Assembly: GCA_030685235.1 (NCBI GenBank)
Contig: MU839156.1
Span: 124,001 to 188,000 of the forward strand
Origin: Copromyces sp. CBS 386.78
Taxonomy: Eukaryota > Ascomycota > Sordariomycetes > Sordariales > Sordariaceae
Reading direction: 5' to 3'
DNA length: 64,000 bases
Notes under the pieces: generated by a model
Told to the model about the DNA's origin: nothing
The model's input: the letters and a program-made list of their open reading frames with translations, nothing else
Databases searched by the model: none
Program-made: the position numbers and the translations under genes
Shown: piece after piece, positions 1 to 13,006 of the stretch
Numbering within the stretch: position 1 is the first letter of the stretch
Layout of the letters: each line of letters begins with the position of its first letter

Positions 1-2199
1 TAAAATCCCTCTCCCTCTCTCCTTCCTTTTTTTTTTTCTTTTTTTAATTATTATTATATTACGTTGTAAATATCCCCCCCCCCGTTACTTAACCTTCTAG
101 TATAATTATTACAATTATTACCCCCTATTGTTACTCCCCCCCTTTATTTACTATTATACTTTTTTATTTATCGCCACTCTTAAATATTATTATACTACTC
201 GTTACTTTTACCCTACTTTTATATTATTTAACCGTTAACTTCCTAATTTAATTTATTATAACTATTAAAATATTTAATTTTACCCTTACCCCTAACCCTA
301 ATATAATAAAGGATTTTTTTAGATTTTTAGTAATTCCGTCTTATATAATAGTAATTATAGTAGCTATTATTATCGTTTCCCGTTCCGCTAATCCCCTCCC
401 CCGTTCCCCGTTGCTGCGCCGTCTTTAAGCTAATTTAGGCCCGCCTAAGTATTACTATTACCGGAATCGGTAGAGAGATTATTATTAAGGCCGCTATTGC
501 CGCCGTTATTACTATTGCTACCGCTCCGCTTTTAAATTAGTATATATATTATTTAGTTAATAAGTATAATTACGCTGCCCCCGCTGTTAATAGTGCAGCT
601 ATTACGTGTTTGGCATGCTAGTACGTTAAAAAGCTTTATAAGCCGACGTTAAAATAGGTTTGGAAATTCTTTATTATTTAGTATACGGTTAAGTATATTC
701 TAGGTTTTAAATGTGAATTATTTATTGTCGCTTTTAAAATATTTAATTATTTAATAGTTATAGAAGAAGCCGAAGATATTAGTATCCTTATATAAATTTC
801 TCCTTTTTATTTAGTCCGTTCTTACGTTTATTATTCTACTAATAATTCTTAGGTTCGGGTTGGTTTTAAATTTATTACGGCCCGTTAGCGGTCCCCCTTT
901 ATTAGATTCGAGGGTCTATTATTTTCTTTAATTATTGAAGTTTAAGTTTTTAAAGATTAGGTAGCCGAATTTACTAAATTTAAAGGGAGGGTAATAGCTT
1001 TTAAAGAATATATAGGGTTTATTGAATAGGTTATTAATATTATTGTTTAATACGATTTCGATAATGTAATAGTCGTTTACTATAATTAAAAGGAGTGCGA
1101 TAAGAGAGTTACCGCTGCCGTTACCTCTTCCCCTACCTTTGCTACTATTATTCCTACCGCCCTTACTACCGCCTCCCCTACCCCCGCTGCTACTATTCTT
1201 ACCGTTTTTATTATTATTATTGAATTTTCTGCCGTTTTTAAGCGCTAGGCGCGTACTTATAGTAGCGCCGCCGTTAAGTGGCTTAAAAAGATTTCGGGCT
1301 TTAATAGGCTCTTATAATAGGATACTATTTATTTACCCCTTAATATTCGCTTATTTAATAGAATCCGCCCCTTACCGTCCTTATTATTACCCCCTTACGT
1401 TAAAAATATTTATTCCGCTTCGTACGATTTTTATACTATAATTATTTTAAATTTCATTAGTAGAGGGAAGGAAAATATAAAAATTAATATTAATTAAATT
1501 ATAGAGGATTTATTAGGTAACGAGATAATAAAGGATATTTAGTATATTCAGGGCTTTACCTTAATTAATTTCGAATTTTTTTTAATATTACGAATTAATT
1601 TTTTTTCTGTGATTTTATAATTAGTTGATTTTATTCCGTTCGTAAGGTTCTTTAGAAGAAAGTTTTTAATTTATTGGTTAACCGGCTTATTATTAATATT
1701 TATTATTCCGTATTTACCTTTAAATTTATTAAGTACCTTCGTTTCTTTAAATTTTTTTAGGGGTTTTTAAATAGGATTATAGCACCCTTTCTATTTAATT
1801 AAAACTTCCTTAACCGGTCCCCTTCGCTTATAGTTAATAAGTATATAGAGGATTTCTTCTATTTATTATTTAAATTCCCTTTTTACTTTTATAATTAGTG
1901 GTTAATTGTTAGTAATCTTTTATTTTAATAGCGGATTTTAAGTAGTATATTATAGGAGATTTATATAGAAGACGTTATAAATAATTTGAAGAAAGTTAAA
2001 GAATTCTATAATATATAGAAATAGGACTTTCGAAATTATATATTTCGCATATAATTAATTTAATTTCTTTTTAGGGCAGTTAATATTATAGTTCTTAAAA
2101 TTGAATTAAATTTTATCTCCGATTTAAAAACATTTAATTAATTAACAATACTAGTACGAATTTTTTTTATTATTAGGCGGTTACCGCTATAGTAATTTA

Positions 2200-5100
2200 A
2201 TATAAGTCTATAATTTATTATAATTTTTTAACGAATTAGTAGGTTCGCTTTTCGGAAGAGAGGAGTGGGGGTCCGTTTGTAGGCTCTTCGATAATAGAAA
2301 CCGGTAGTTTTATATTGAATTTATAAGTAGTAAAGAAGGGATTTATATTAATTGAAGTATTAATACGGTTATTAATAGTTAATTAAGCTATTGGATATTA
2401 TTTATCCTAATTATTTTAAATGTAATTAACGATTATTTGAAGGTAGGTATAAATTTTTTAATTTATTCGTTTAGGGCTATTATTAGTTTAAAAGTAATAA
2501 GTAGTATTGAGAAGCCGTTTGATATTAAGGAGTTTATAGAGTTTTATTTAAAAGCGGTTTGTTTAATTGGAATTGCGATTATTAACGATAAATTTAAGAA
2601 TACTATAATATTTAATAAAGTATTATAGGAACCGTTTTATATAGAATTTAACATTTATAGATAGTATTGGTTTAAGGATAATATTTTTACTAAGTCGGTC
2701 TTTAATAATTTAGAAATAAGTATTGCCACCCGAGTTTAGGAGGTTTATAATGAAATTTATTTGGATTTTTTTATTAAATTGTTCCGGGATTAGTAGTAGT
2801 CGTAGGAGACCCCGTTTTTATTCTCTCTAAACCTTTATAAAATTATAAGTATAATAGTTGTAGAGGAATTGCCGAATGTGGGCCCTTAGGAGCGGTTAGT
2901 AAAAGTATTGGATAAATATTATTATAGTGTTTTCTTTTCTTAGGTGGCCGAAGATATAGGAATTGTAGGTAATTTGGATAAGAATTGTACGAAGGGTATT
3001 AAATTATTAGGATTAGTCTATAAAATTAATAGAGTCGGACTTAATATAGACGGGCGTTCTAAGAATTTAAAGGTAACCCTAGTAATAAAATCGATTGCAG
3101 GAGTTAATATTATAGTTAGTAATTTATATTTTAAATTTTAGGGAAGGGTTGAGGTATTATTCGTTATTTTAAATTACCGTTTTAACTTACTAGTATAGGG
3201 AATCTTTAGGGGCTATTTAATTTTAAAACTATTATAAATCCGGATTTTCAAATACTTTTATACTTTCTTTCCCAGTACGAATAACCCGGGAAATAAAAAT
3301 ACAGAATAAGTTATAAAATTTAAGAGTAGAATCCAGTATTATTTGTAAGTTACAGGATTCGAGGTTTTATTCGGTGGGTATATTTTACTTCCGGCGGGAT
3401 AAAGCGTTAAGGATTACCTTTTTTTTATTCGGTTAATATTTAATATTAAAATTGAATTATAATAGATATTTGGCTTAGCGGGCTTATCGTTTAAAGAACT
3501 ATTATATTTTTATAAAATATTTTAAATTCTGATAGTTAGTGAGGATAATAAAGGATTTACAATTATATAATTCGGTTAATTATTATTTTAAATAGTTAAT
3601 AATTATAAGTATTTCTTTATTATAAATAAGGTAATTTTACTTTATAGCGTTTAATTTCTACGAATAATAGTCGATAATAATTTGTTTATTAGATTTATTA
3701 ATTTTTTATAAAATAATTCCGCTTAACGTAAAATTATTATAATCTGTTTTTAAGAACGTTTTTTTATCGGGGTTGAATTTTATAAGGATTAGGGCCTTTA
3801 TAAATAGCGTTTTAAATAATTAGAAGGTACTTTTATATTCTTTAATCTATTTAAAGGCTACCTCCTTTTTAATAAATATTATTAATAGGGCTACAACCTT
3901 TGAAAACCGGGGTATAAATATTTTATAGTAGTTAACGAAATTAAAGAAATTGCGAACGCCCTTTTGGGAATTAGGGGGAAGCTATTCGAGGATAGCTTTA
4001 ATTTTTTCGAGGTCGGTTTATATTCCAATATTTGCGTAAATAATGAAATTAAGATATTTAATTTTCTTAATAATAAATTTATATTTATTTGGATTTAAAT
4101 AGAGATTTATATTAAGGAATTTCTTTAGTATTAAGCGGATTTTAATTTTATAATCTTCTTTAATACCCGAGGTGTAGACGAGTACGTTATTTATATAAAT
4201 TATATAAAATTTATCGAAATATTTATAAAGGATATAATTAATATATTATTAGAACGTTACTAGTATACTAATTAGCCCGAAGGGTATAATTAATTATTCG
4301 AATAACCCGTATTATATCCGAAATATTATTTTCTATTCTTTTCCTATAGTTATTCGAATTTTGTAAAACGCTTATACAATATCGATTTTTATATATTATT
4401 TAGCTCCTTTTAAAACGTAGAATATTTTGTTAATAAGTGGTAAGGGGTAATGGTCCGTTTGTATAATAGCGTTTAAGGTATGGTAGTTATAATAGAAGCG
4501 AAGTTTACTGCCCGGTTTCCGTATAAAAAGAATTAAAGCTTCCGCTTTTAAATTGCTAATACGGATAAAGTTTTTATTTAGTAGGTTTTTAATAGTTTTT
4601 TTGAGAATTAGGAGTTTTTCACGGGTTATATTATAAAGCGGATTAAAAGGGATTGGTAATTTTTTATTATTTTTATCCTTTTTAATTTTAATTTTATAAT
4701 TAATTTTAGGATAATAGGGATTAAGTTTATTAGCTTCTTATTTTATTTATAGGGGAAGAAGGTTATAATATTTCTTTAAGATTATTTTCCGGAGTTATTC
4801 TTCGGTATAGATTTTCTTTAATTATAAAGCTTTTTTAACGTCCTTTAAACTTATAGTATAGATAGCCTCTTTTATTATTCTACCGCTAAATTCTTTTTTA
4901 ATCTTTTAAATATAACTTATAAAGGTAATAGCCGTTACATAGATAGTGGATTTAATATTTTTGATAAATTCCGTGTCTAGAGTTTGCTTTTTACTAACGT
5001 GCGGGATTTAATAGTTTATAATATTTATATATATCCGCTTCTCGTAAAGAACGGAATATATACGTATAATTTTAAACTACGGTTTTTTAAGATAATCGGG

Positions 5101-6900
5101 AATTCTAATAGAGGGACAATATAAATATAAATTAGGTAGATATAACCGTTTATTTCCGCTAGGAAATAAGTAAGATTTTAGATAGTAGTGTTTTCTATGG
5201 CTATAGAGGCTCTTTTTATACGATAGAATTTAATAGGGACGATTAGAATCCGAAGGTTTTTAACGATTTTTTTATTAATTATAGTATAATATTAGTAACT
5301 TTTATTAATAAAAATATAAAATAAGTTATGGTCGTTAATAACAAATAGAATTAATATAGGTTTTATTTCTAATTATAAATTTAATTTAAATTTTTTTACT
5401 TTATTTAGTATATTTTTAGGCTTTGGGGCCCGATTTCGTTCCGGAATTATTTTTTTCTTTATTTGGAAATAGAATTTTATTTATCGTTATTTTTTAGGAG
5501 TAGAAGGACTTCGGTAGTGGTTATTTAAATACGAACCCCGTTATTATTATTATTGGGAAGGATTGCGCGTAGGTAAGGATAATTATTTATCTAATGATTA
5601 GAAGTTCTGTAATGGAAATATAAATTGTTGTCCCTATATTTTTAGCGCTTTTTATTAGAAACTTACTTAGTATATTTAAAAGAAGTAGTTAAATTTAAAT
5701 TGCTTTACTTCTAATTATTACGATTTTTATTAAATACGCCGATTTAAGTAGATTTTATAATAGTATTACTATTATAGTTAAAGGGACGATTATTAGTAGA
5801 AGAAGAGGAAGATTATATTTATTAACGGGAAGTATTAGACTACTAAATATTAACGCTAGAGGTAGGAAGGTAGATGCCGTTGCTTTAGGAGCGCCCTTTT
5901 TAAGAGCGGAGGTATTTACGGTAATCCTTTTTAAATTTAGAAATCTATTCGTATTTAGCTATAAAGTATTATATTTTAATTATATAAGCGCGGTAATTTT
6001 TTAGAAGATTTATTGTAAAGAATTTATTATAGAATTTTTAGTTAAGGGTACGGTTAAAGTAAGCTAATTTAGTAAGGCTCTCTTAATAGTAGCTACCCGC
6101 CTTTAATATTTTATTGTTAAAGGTAATTAAAAAGGTGGCGAAAGGTTCTCTATCCTTTTAATATATACGAATTAATTTATTAAGAGCAGTATTTCGGTTT
6201 TAGTAGGAGCCGAAGATAATTTGAATTTAATTAAGTAGATTAATTAGGTCTTCTTCTTTACAAATCGTTTTACCGGTTTAAAAACCTTTTAGTAGTAATT
6301 ATTTATTATTAGGGAGGGTATTGAAAATTTCGGACTAAGTAGTATTGCGATTAGTACGGAGGTTTATTTTAATATTAGTATTATATATTTAAATAAATCG
6401 GTTAAAGTAGAATTAGAAGGTATGAGGTTGATTATTCTATTTAGGGAGTTCGAGGGGTTTTCTTCTATAAGTAGAGGTATTAGGATTATTATTATTTGAA
6501 TTAGCGGGGTCTTTAGTAGTAGTAGTTAAAATATTTATTACGGCTTTGCTAGTGGGAATTAGGTCCGCGGGATTAAAGTTTAGATGTGGAGTAAGGATTG
6601 GGTTAGGATTGGTATTAAAGAGAAGGGATTTAATATAATTATGTAGGGTAGTATTCTTATTGAGTATTTTAATAAGGCTTTTTACGAAATTATTATTCGT
6701 AGTAGTACTTTTTACTAGTTATTCGCTGCTTTAAGGTTTATAAAATTGCTATTCGATATCGTTGAAATTTATTTCGCTAAGTCCGATTATAGTATTAATA
6801 AATATTATAAATATTATATTCGATGTTATTAGTTCCGTTTCGAATTTGTTGATGTCCGCTATTGAATTTGCTATCCGTTTATATAGGTATAAGGTAGAAC
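2200..6900 (-). mobile_element. Ty3/gypsy retrotransposon relic, RIP-inactivated
   Basis: Read on the minus strand, conceptual translation with many stops follows the order of a Ty3/gypsy pol. At about 4,254-4,292 lies the reverse-transcriptase stretch around a P-F-G-L motif. At 4,168-4,203 comes the catalytic box, read as YINNVLVYTSG, in which both catalytic Asp codons of the usual YIDD have become Asn codons by G-to-A change. Downstream (3,950-3,500) a stretch resembles the RNase H tether and core. The integrase should lie below 3.5 kb and gag above 5.5 kb, but these are too eroded to delimit, so the outer limits given are guesses. Confidence 0.8.
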
Positions 6901-6911
6901 TTAATGTAAGG

Positions 6912-7134
6912 GGTATAATATAGTTAGTATAAGTATTGGCTTAAACGATCGATAAGGTTTTACGAGGAAAGAAAGAAGGGAAGGGAGCCTATAGGGTAGG
7001 CGAGTTGGCTAGTTGTCCTTTTTAAGAGACGTGCGGTGTACGGGCCAAGGGGGTTTGCCGGTACGGTAGGGTTGCCGATACGGCAGTTCGCCTGGCGATT
7101 GCCAGGCACATTAGCCACGGGCATTAGCCCTATG
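6912..7134 (-). repeat. possible LTR of the gypsy relic
   Basis: On the minus strand this segment begins TGTCATAGGGC and ends CCCTTACA, so it has TG...CA ends. It is richer in GC and in CA/TG than its surroundings and sits where the 5' LTR of the minus-strand gypsy relic would be expected. No second copy was found to confirm it, so this is an inference from position and ends only. Confidence 0.3.
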
Positions 7135-7149
7135 ACACTACCGTTAACG

Positions 7150-8140
7150 TTCGTATTTGCTATAATAAATATTTTAATTTTTTAAATTTATTTTAATTAA
7201 ATGCGGATTTTATTAATAGCTTCGGTGTACTTATCTCTCTATTTCTAGAAAAATTTAAAAGTATTAGTTTTAAAATCGTTAAAGGATTATTTAAATTCGT
7301 TAATCCTTTATTAAAATTTAGTATTTCAAATATTTAAACGATTAATTTCTTAGTAGGATTCGGTAAAATCTTTCTTAGCTCTTTAAGCGCGCGAATAAAT
7401 TTCAATTATGTTGTTATAAACGAAATAATTGCAAGCGAGGGCGATGTTGCGGAATATTAATACCGATGCGAATATAAAGGCGTAATCTATAGAATAATAT
7501 AATAGAGTACGAATAGTAGGATCGTTGTCGAAATTTGTAAGTACCTTAACTAAGGTATTGTAAATTACTTAATTCGCAGGGTTAATATCGGAGGCTTAAA
7601 AAGTTCCGATAGCGGTTATTATAATAAAATTATTAATAATAACTTATAGCTAGTCCGTTATTAATTATTAAATTAATGTGGATATAGTAATTTCCTTAAA
7701 TGTACCGTTTTAATTAATAAGTAGGGAGAAAGAGATAAGGTTAATACCTATATTACCTAGTTCGAATCGTACTATTTACGACCGAATTTTTATTTGCCCC
7801 GTTCGTAAGGGGTCGAGTTTTTTAATTACGGATACGATTTAAATAATCTTTTTATATTAAATGTAATTTGAATTTATCTCCCTTAAGCGCGCGTAACGCG
7901 ATAGTAAGGTACAACAAACTATTACGGAGTAAGGTACTATTAGGGGTAGGGTAGGATATACGTTATTATACGAAGGAGAGGAAGAGAGGATATATACGGA
8001 AGACTAGCTATATAAGCGAGAACCCTAGAAGGCTAGTCCGTACGCGCATATAACCCTACACGTAACCGTACCATAACTCTAAGTATAGCACATCTAAGGG
8101 TCAGTGCAGGGTGGGCATGTCACAGGCTAATCCTGTGACA
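7150..8140 (-). repeat. second LTR-like segment and unidentified relic
   Basis: A 23-bp near-palindrome at 8,118-8,140 (TGTCACAGG ... CCTGTGACA) is followed on the minus strand by less-mutated promoter-like sequence with a TATATA stretch, as an LTR start would be. Below 7.8 kb the DNA is RIP-degraded and may hold a truncated gag. No duplicate LTR or target duplication was found. Confidence 0.25.
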
Positions 8141-8539
8141 GTCCGGTATTATAGTTGGCTACGATTAATCGTTAGCGACCGAAGCTCTAATTAGATTAAA
8201 CGGTTTTAGAAAAGATTTTATAAATTATTAAGTATTAAATAATTATTAAATACGGCCTATTACTTTTAGACTAATGGTAATTCTAAAAGGATAAATTAAA
8301 AAGTCTAAGCCTTCTAAAGAGTTTATATTAATTAGGCTTAAAACGATTAGTACGAATAATATCCGATAGCCTAATTAGCGATTAATAATCGTATTAATAC
8401 GTTTATCGGCATATCCCCTTTCTTTGCTGTATATAGTTTCGACTTTGAAATTGTAGTACTAATTACCCCCGAATCGGCTAGAGATTCCTATATCTTAGTT
8501 AACGTCCGAGTTTAGTATTTTGTTAAAAAGCTATTATAA

Positions 8540-9070
8540 ATTATAGATATTTATTAAACTATTATAGCTGTAGCGGCTTAGGAGTAGGAGAAGTATATTA
8601 ATTATATTCGCTGACCTATTGAACGTTTCTAGGTTAGTAATAAAGTTTAATTGAATTTTAAGAATTATATATTTCCTAAACTTAAAAAGAAGTTTAATTA
8701 ATTGTACGTTAAGTATACTATTTTTCGAATCTTCTCCCTATTAGTTGTAGAATTTACTAGTTTACTAAATAATATTTATAATATTTTTTATATTAATTTC
8801 CTCCGGAAGGTTGTAAACGACCTTTTACCGGGGTAAATAATTGTAAATTATTAACTTCCGCCAATTTTAATAGAAGGTAAAGAGGAGTATTTCGTAGAGG
8901 AAATATTATATATAAATAGTTCACTAACGAATAGAAAAGTATTAATAAAGTAGGTAGGGTATTATAAACTTTTATAATATCCTTTAGAGGACTTTATAGA
9001 ATTTAAAGCGTTAGAGACCTTCGAAAAGAAGTACGGAAATATTCGAATTAATAATAGATTAGTAGATTAA
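8540..9070 (+). mobile_element. gypsy integrase tail with chromodomain, relic
   Basis: On the plus strand, the frame near 8,540-8,850 resembles the C-terminal integrase segment of fungal chromoviruses (a basic linker, then a stretch ending N-D-L-L-P-G). It is followed at about 8,860-9,060 by a chromodomain-like block: an acidic V-E-E-I-L start, R-K-V-L-I-K, a stop in place of the expected Trp before V-G-Y, and a closing F-E-K-K-Y-G. Stops interrupt it at codons where CAA/CAG or TGG is expected, as RIP predicts. Its strand is opposite to the relic at 2-7 kb, so it is a separate insertion. Family chromodomains steer integration to H3K9-methylated chromatin. Confidence 0.7.
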
Positions 9071-9099
9071 TTTATAAAAGAGAAAATTAAGCGGAGGGG

Positions 9100-10700
9100 A
9101 GATTAATTAATATTAATAGCGTTAAAAAAAGGGCGTAAAAATTAGGTAAAATAATTTAATTAAGGGGTTTCCCCTAAGATAGGTAAATTGAAGCCCGGCT
9201 CTATAATATTATTAAAGTTTTCTAGTACCCGGAGCGTAGAAGCTGAAGGCTTTTTAGCCCGGTGGGTAGGCCGCTTCTTTTTCTTAGTAAAAATTTCTTT
9301 ATTAGCTTTATCTTCTTTATTAATATTAATAAAACGAATTCTCTTTTTAGTCTTCTCTTTTTTCTTCTCTTTAGTCTTTTTTAATTCTTCTACCCCTTTT
9401 ACTTCCTCCCCTATCCCTATTACTTCTTCTAACTTAATAATAATAGTATTAATACTCCCGATTATACCCTTAAATAATATAATTAATTGAATACGAATAT
9501 TAGGCCTTAAATTATTATTATTATCCTCTTCTACCTCTACTACTTTACGTTTTTCCTTTTCCCTCTCCCTTTCTTTCTTTTCTAATTTATTGAAGCGAAT
9601 TAAAATCTAGCTAAAAATCGACCGAACGATAGTATATTAGGATTCGAACCTATTAATACAGGCGTTTAATACTATAATTGTATTATTAATAATGTTAATT
9701 TAGGATTTTAACTTAGAAAGCCGGAATTTAAACCCGGAAACGATAGTATTAATACCTGTAATAACGTTTCGGGTAGTAGCGGCGGCGGCTTCGGCGGTAA
9801 TAATAGTAAATTCGGTGTCGGCGGTAGTATCGGCGGCGGTAACCTTAGTAGTAGCGGCGGCTTTATAATTAATATAAAAAAATTTGGCGAAAATAAAAGT
9901 TTAAGAACCGGTTTAATTACTTTAATTAATACGGAAAGAGCGGAGCTCTTCCCCTAATTCGTTTAAAGATTGTTATACTTTTATTAGAATAATAAAAGGC
10001 GTAAATCTGGAATTTATTAGGACTACAATTAAAAATGCTATAGTAGTGATTAAAGTAGTAGCGGTAAGCGGTTTAACCCCCGTAGGGTAATTAAAATTTT
10101 TATAAATAATATCCTTAAGGAATATAAATATAAAGTTTAGGAAATTTAAGGAAGAAGGTTTACTTATTTAATAGCTAAGCTATCTTTTTCTAATTCGTTT
10201 AAATAGCGGGCAGTTACTACTGTCTTCTAAAAGAGATTATAAATCTCCGCCGTAGTACCCTTACCGACGGGGTAACTATATACTAATTAAGTAGTATACT
10301 ATTCTTAGATAATAAGGGGTTAAGTATAGTAAAGGTTAGTTTCCTTCGCTTTAAAGTACGGTATATAGTAGGTACGGCCTTTTATAGGTATATAAGCGTT
10401 GGTATTACTTATATTTATATATTTAGAATATTATTAAGGGGTTACTTTAATAATTATAGTACGGGTAGATTTATAGGTATTAAATAGCGGCGGTATAATA
10501 ACGATTATTTTAAGTATATAGGGCGCGGGAATAATAGGGCGGAACTTAAAAGGGTTGGAATTAAGAAATGAATTAAAAAGTATATAAATTAGTAATAATT
10601 TAAGGAATTAAAATAATGGGTTCGGAATTTAAAAATAAATAATTAATAATAAAGAAATAGTAATAAAGGTAATAGGGCAATAAGTAAAAAAAGTTATTTA
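9100..10700 (-). mobile_element. gag-like relic
   Basis: The minus-strand frame has an alanine-rich run (about 9,770-9,870), then a Lys/Glu-rich charged stretch (about 9,300-9,600). This resembles the low-complexity and basic segments of fungal retrotransposon gag proteins. No CCHC zinc knuckle could be read, and RIP has put stops throughout. Assignment to gag is tentative. It abuts the tail of the plus-strand gypsy copy, which suggests nested insertions. Confidence 0.35.
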
Positions 10701-10899
10701 AGTGAAAGTATATTAATATTATAATTATAATTATTTATAAGGGAAAGTAAGAGAGAGAGTAAATTTAGAAGAGGGGTAAGATTTAGTTAATATAAATAAA
10801 CGAATATAGTTTACATAATATATTTATAGTTAGGGAAAAGGGGGGCTAATATTATAGGTCTAGCGCCTAATATTAGTATTTAGTATATAGTTAATTAGA

Positions 10900-11110
10900 T
10901 TAATGCCGGTACGGCAATGTACGTTAAGCCGGTAAGTCCCCAGCATACTTCTCGAATACCTTCGGGGTTCCTCCACCCTCTACGAAATTTTATATACTAC
11001 TTTAGGCAGCTAAGTATTTACACTACATACGGCTATAAAAGGATAGGTGGCCAGACTGCCTTGCAGGCCAGTCTTTCTCCCCTTTTCTCCTTGTAGAACC
11101 TTAATAGATT
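10900..11110. other. GC-richer island inside RIP DNA
   Basis: This stretch keeps words such as gccggtacgg, also found near 7,060, and many CA/TG dinucleotides. It may be an LTR remnant. Nothing coding is seen, and its limits are only compositional. Confidence 0.3.
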
Positions 11111-11732
11111 ACCTTCTGGCCAGCACCTGCGTATCGCTCTACTATCCCCTTACAAAAACTAATAAAAACAATGTACTAAAAAAAGCGTTATATAGCTTCA
11201 AAAATTCCCTTATATCTGGGAAATTATTATTCCATAATATACGAAATCTACTGCATTTATAATATCTCGCCTATAAAATTAATAAAAGTATTTATATTGT
11301 AATTAAGAAGGCTATTAAGGACTATCTCTATTTCGAACGCAATTATATCTAATAATTATTATTACTACTACTGCGTAAGGCTCTAATACCGTATACAACT
11401 CTAGTACCGCAACCGTAATAAATCCCCCTTCAAACCGTTAACCCTATAAAACTATTATAGCGGCGAAGTAAATATTCGTTTATTATTATCGCGTATACTA
11501 TTAACCGTTTATATTACTAATAATTATACTCCTAAACTCCTTCTAAAATATAAACCTCGTACCCAATTACAACCCTCCCGCTTTCAACGACTATATTTAC
11601 AATAACTTTATCTAAGACCACGCAAATGAAGAGACTAACCCCGACGATAACCTACGTATAAACGATAACCCTACCGCCAATAAATAAGAGCCTATCTCTA
11701 TTAATAATAACGATAACGACAATAATAAAAAT

Positions 11733-11807
11733 AACGAATTCTAAGAAGGGGATTATATATATAAAGGGAAACGAATTCTAAAAAGGGGGATTATATATAT
11801 AAAAGGA
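11733..11807 (+). repeat. two tandem copies of a ~37-bp unit
   Basis: A unit starting AACGAATTCTAA and running through a G-run into ATTATATATATAAA is present twice head to tail (11,733-11,769 and 11,770-11,807) with few differences. It lies in otherwise unassigned RIP DNA (11.1-12.15 kb). Confidence 0.7.
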
Positions 11808-12301
11808 TTATTATATATAATAATACTATTTAAAGGATTTATAGTACTTTCAATACTTTTAATACTTTCAATATTTTTAGTACTCTAGGGGGTTTTCTCA
11901 TTATTACTACTTTCTTTATACATTTATAATATTTTCTTATATTTATATTCGTTTCTAACTATAAATTACCCCTAATCTCAATAATATTCATCTCGCTATA
12001 TTTACTATATAATCTAATATTTTATACTACTATACCCATTATCTTAAATTCGTATAATTAATCTCTATATAACGCATTATAATCCTTTATCTCGCTAACC
12101 TTATTAAATTCGTTAAAAAGTACGTATACCTAGTAATAATACCTTCGTATAGTATCAATTTACTACCCTACTTCCCGTACTACCCCTTCAAAAAAGGCTT
12201 TAAATTCCCCTTCCTTTAATTAATTACCGCTAACGTATTAGTACTACTACCTTATATATACCTTTACGTCGCTAAAGTACACTTCGATAGGGTTAAAATT
12301 A

Positions 12302-13006
12302 GAGGATATCTATTCGTACTGTTAACATCGTCTTCTAAGACTGTACCCTACTTTTTTCCCTATACCCATCCCTAACTCTAACGTCCCCACACTGGTCCCC
12401 CTCGTACCGCGACCGCCAAGCTCCCAGATTATAGCCTATTATACATTCTAACCCTTGCATAGCATACGTATCGCTAATAGCCGCTGTAACAGTTACTAAC
12501 AATTGTTATAGTCACTGACAGCTATGACAATCGCTGACAGCCGTAACAATTGCTGACAGCTATAACAGCTGTAACAATCGTTGATAATCGCTAACAATTG
12601 TAATAATCGCTAATAGCCACTGTAATAATCGCTGACAATCGCTAATAGCCGTAACAGCTGTAACAATCGCTAATAGCCGTAATAATCGCTAACAGCCGTA
12701 ACAGTCGTGACAGTCGCTGACAGCTATAATAGTCGTTAATAGTCGCTCAATTGAGCGACGAGCGATGTGCGACCGTGTGATGTGCGACCGTGCCGCTAAG
12801 TGCGCTGTAAAGTGCGCTGTAAATCTGCACATCTGGGTACGAGTTTGGTGCCGTGTATAGCCGTCTGATGTCAGGTTATGAAAGAATATATTGACTGGAT
12901 TTTGCGGGAAATCTTTGCGAAATTTTCGAAAGAATACTTCTAGTGGTCGGAGGTGGGTGGGGTATAGTCTCAGAAGACGATGTCAATAGTACGAATAGAC
13001 ATCCTC
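12302..13006. mobile_element. 705-bp non-autonomous DNA transposon, 8-bp TSD
   Basis: Both ends carry a terminal inverted repeat of about 45 bp that starts GAGGATRTCTATTCGTAC (R = A on the left, G on the right). The element is bracketed by identical 8-bp direct repeats, taaaatta, at 12,294-12,301 and 13,007-13,014. It sits inside the P-Y-S-P-D-F-N-P-I-E box of the Tc1-like relic, so its insertion is also proved by the interrupted frame. It has no coding capacity. The interior keeps CA/TG and includes a degenerate tandem array. An 8-bp duplication fits hAT, P or Merlin mobilisation; the transposase that moved it is unknown. Confidence 0.9.
12470..12755 (+). repeat. degenerate tandem array, ~20-bp unit
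   Basis: Variants of cgctaatagccgtaacaat follow one another some fourteen times, with lengths of about 18-30 bp and many C/T or A/G differences. The array lies inside the 12,302-13,006 element. Two shorter direct duplications follow it (gatgtgcgaccgtg twice, aagtgcgctgta twice, 12,763-12,825). Such subterminal arrays are common in non-autonomous transposons and may be transposase-binding repeats. Confidence 0.8.

Noticed and set aside
270..300. Telomere-like words (ttaccc, ccctaaccct) near the left edge
   Set aside because: Only two or three imperfect units in AT-rich RIP DNA; not a telomeric array.
1139..1441. 100-codon open frame rich in Leu and Pro
   Set aside because: It lies in RIP DNA, opens without ATG context, and is low in complexity; a chance frame.
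9188..9490. 100-codon hydrophobic open frame resembling a membrane protein
   Set aside because: It is the complement of the Lys/Glu-rich gag-like stretch, which explains its hydrophobicity.
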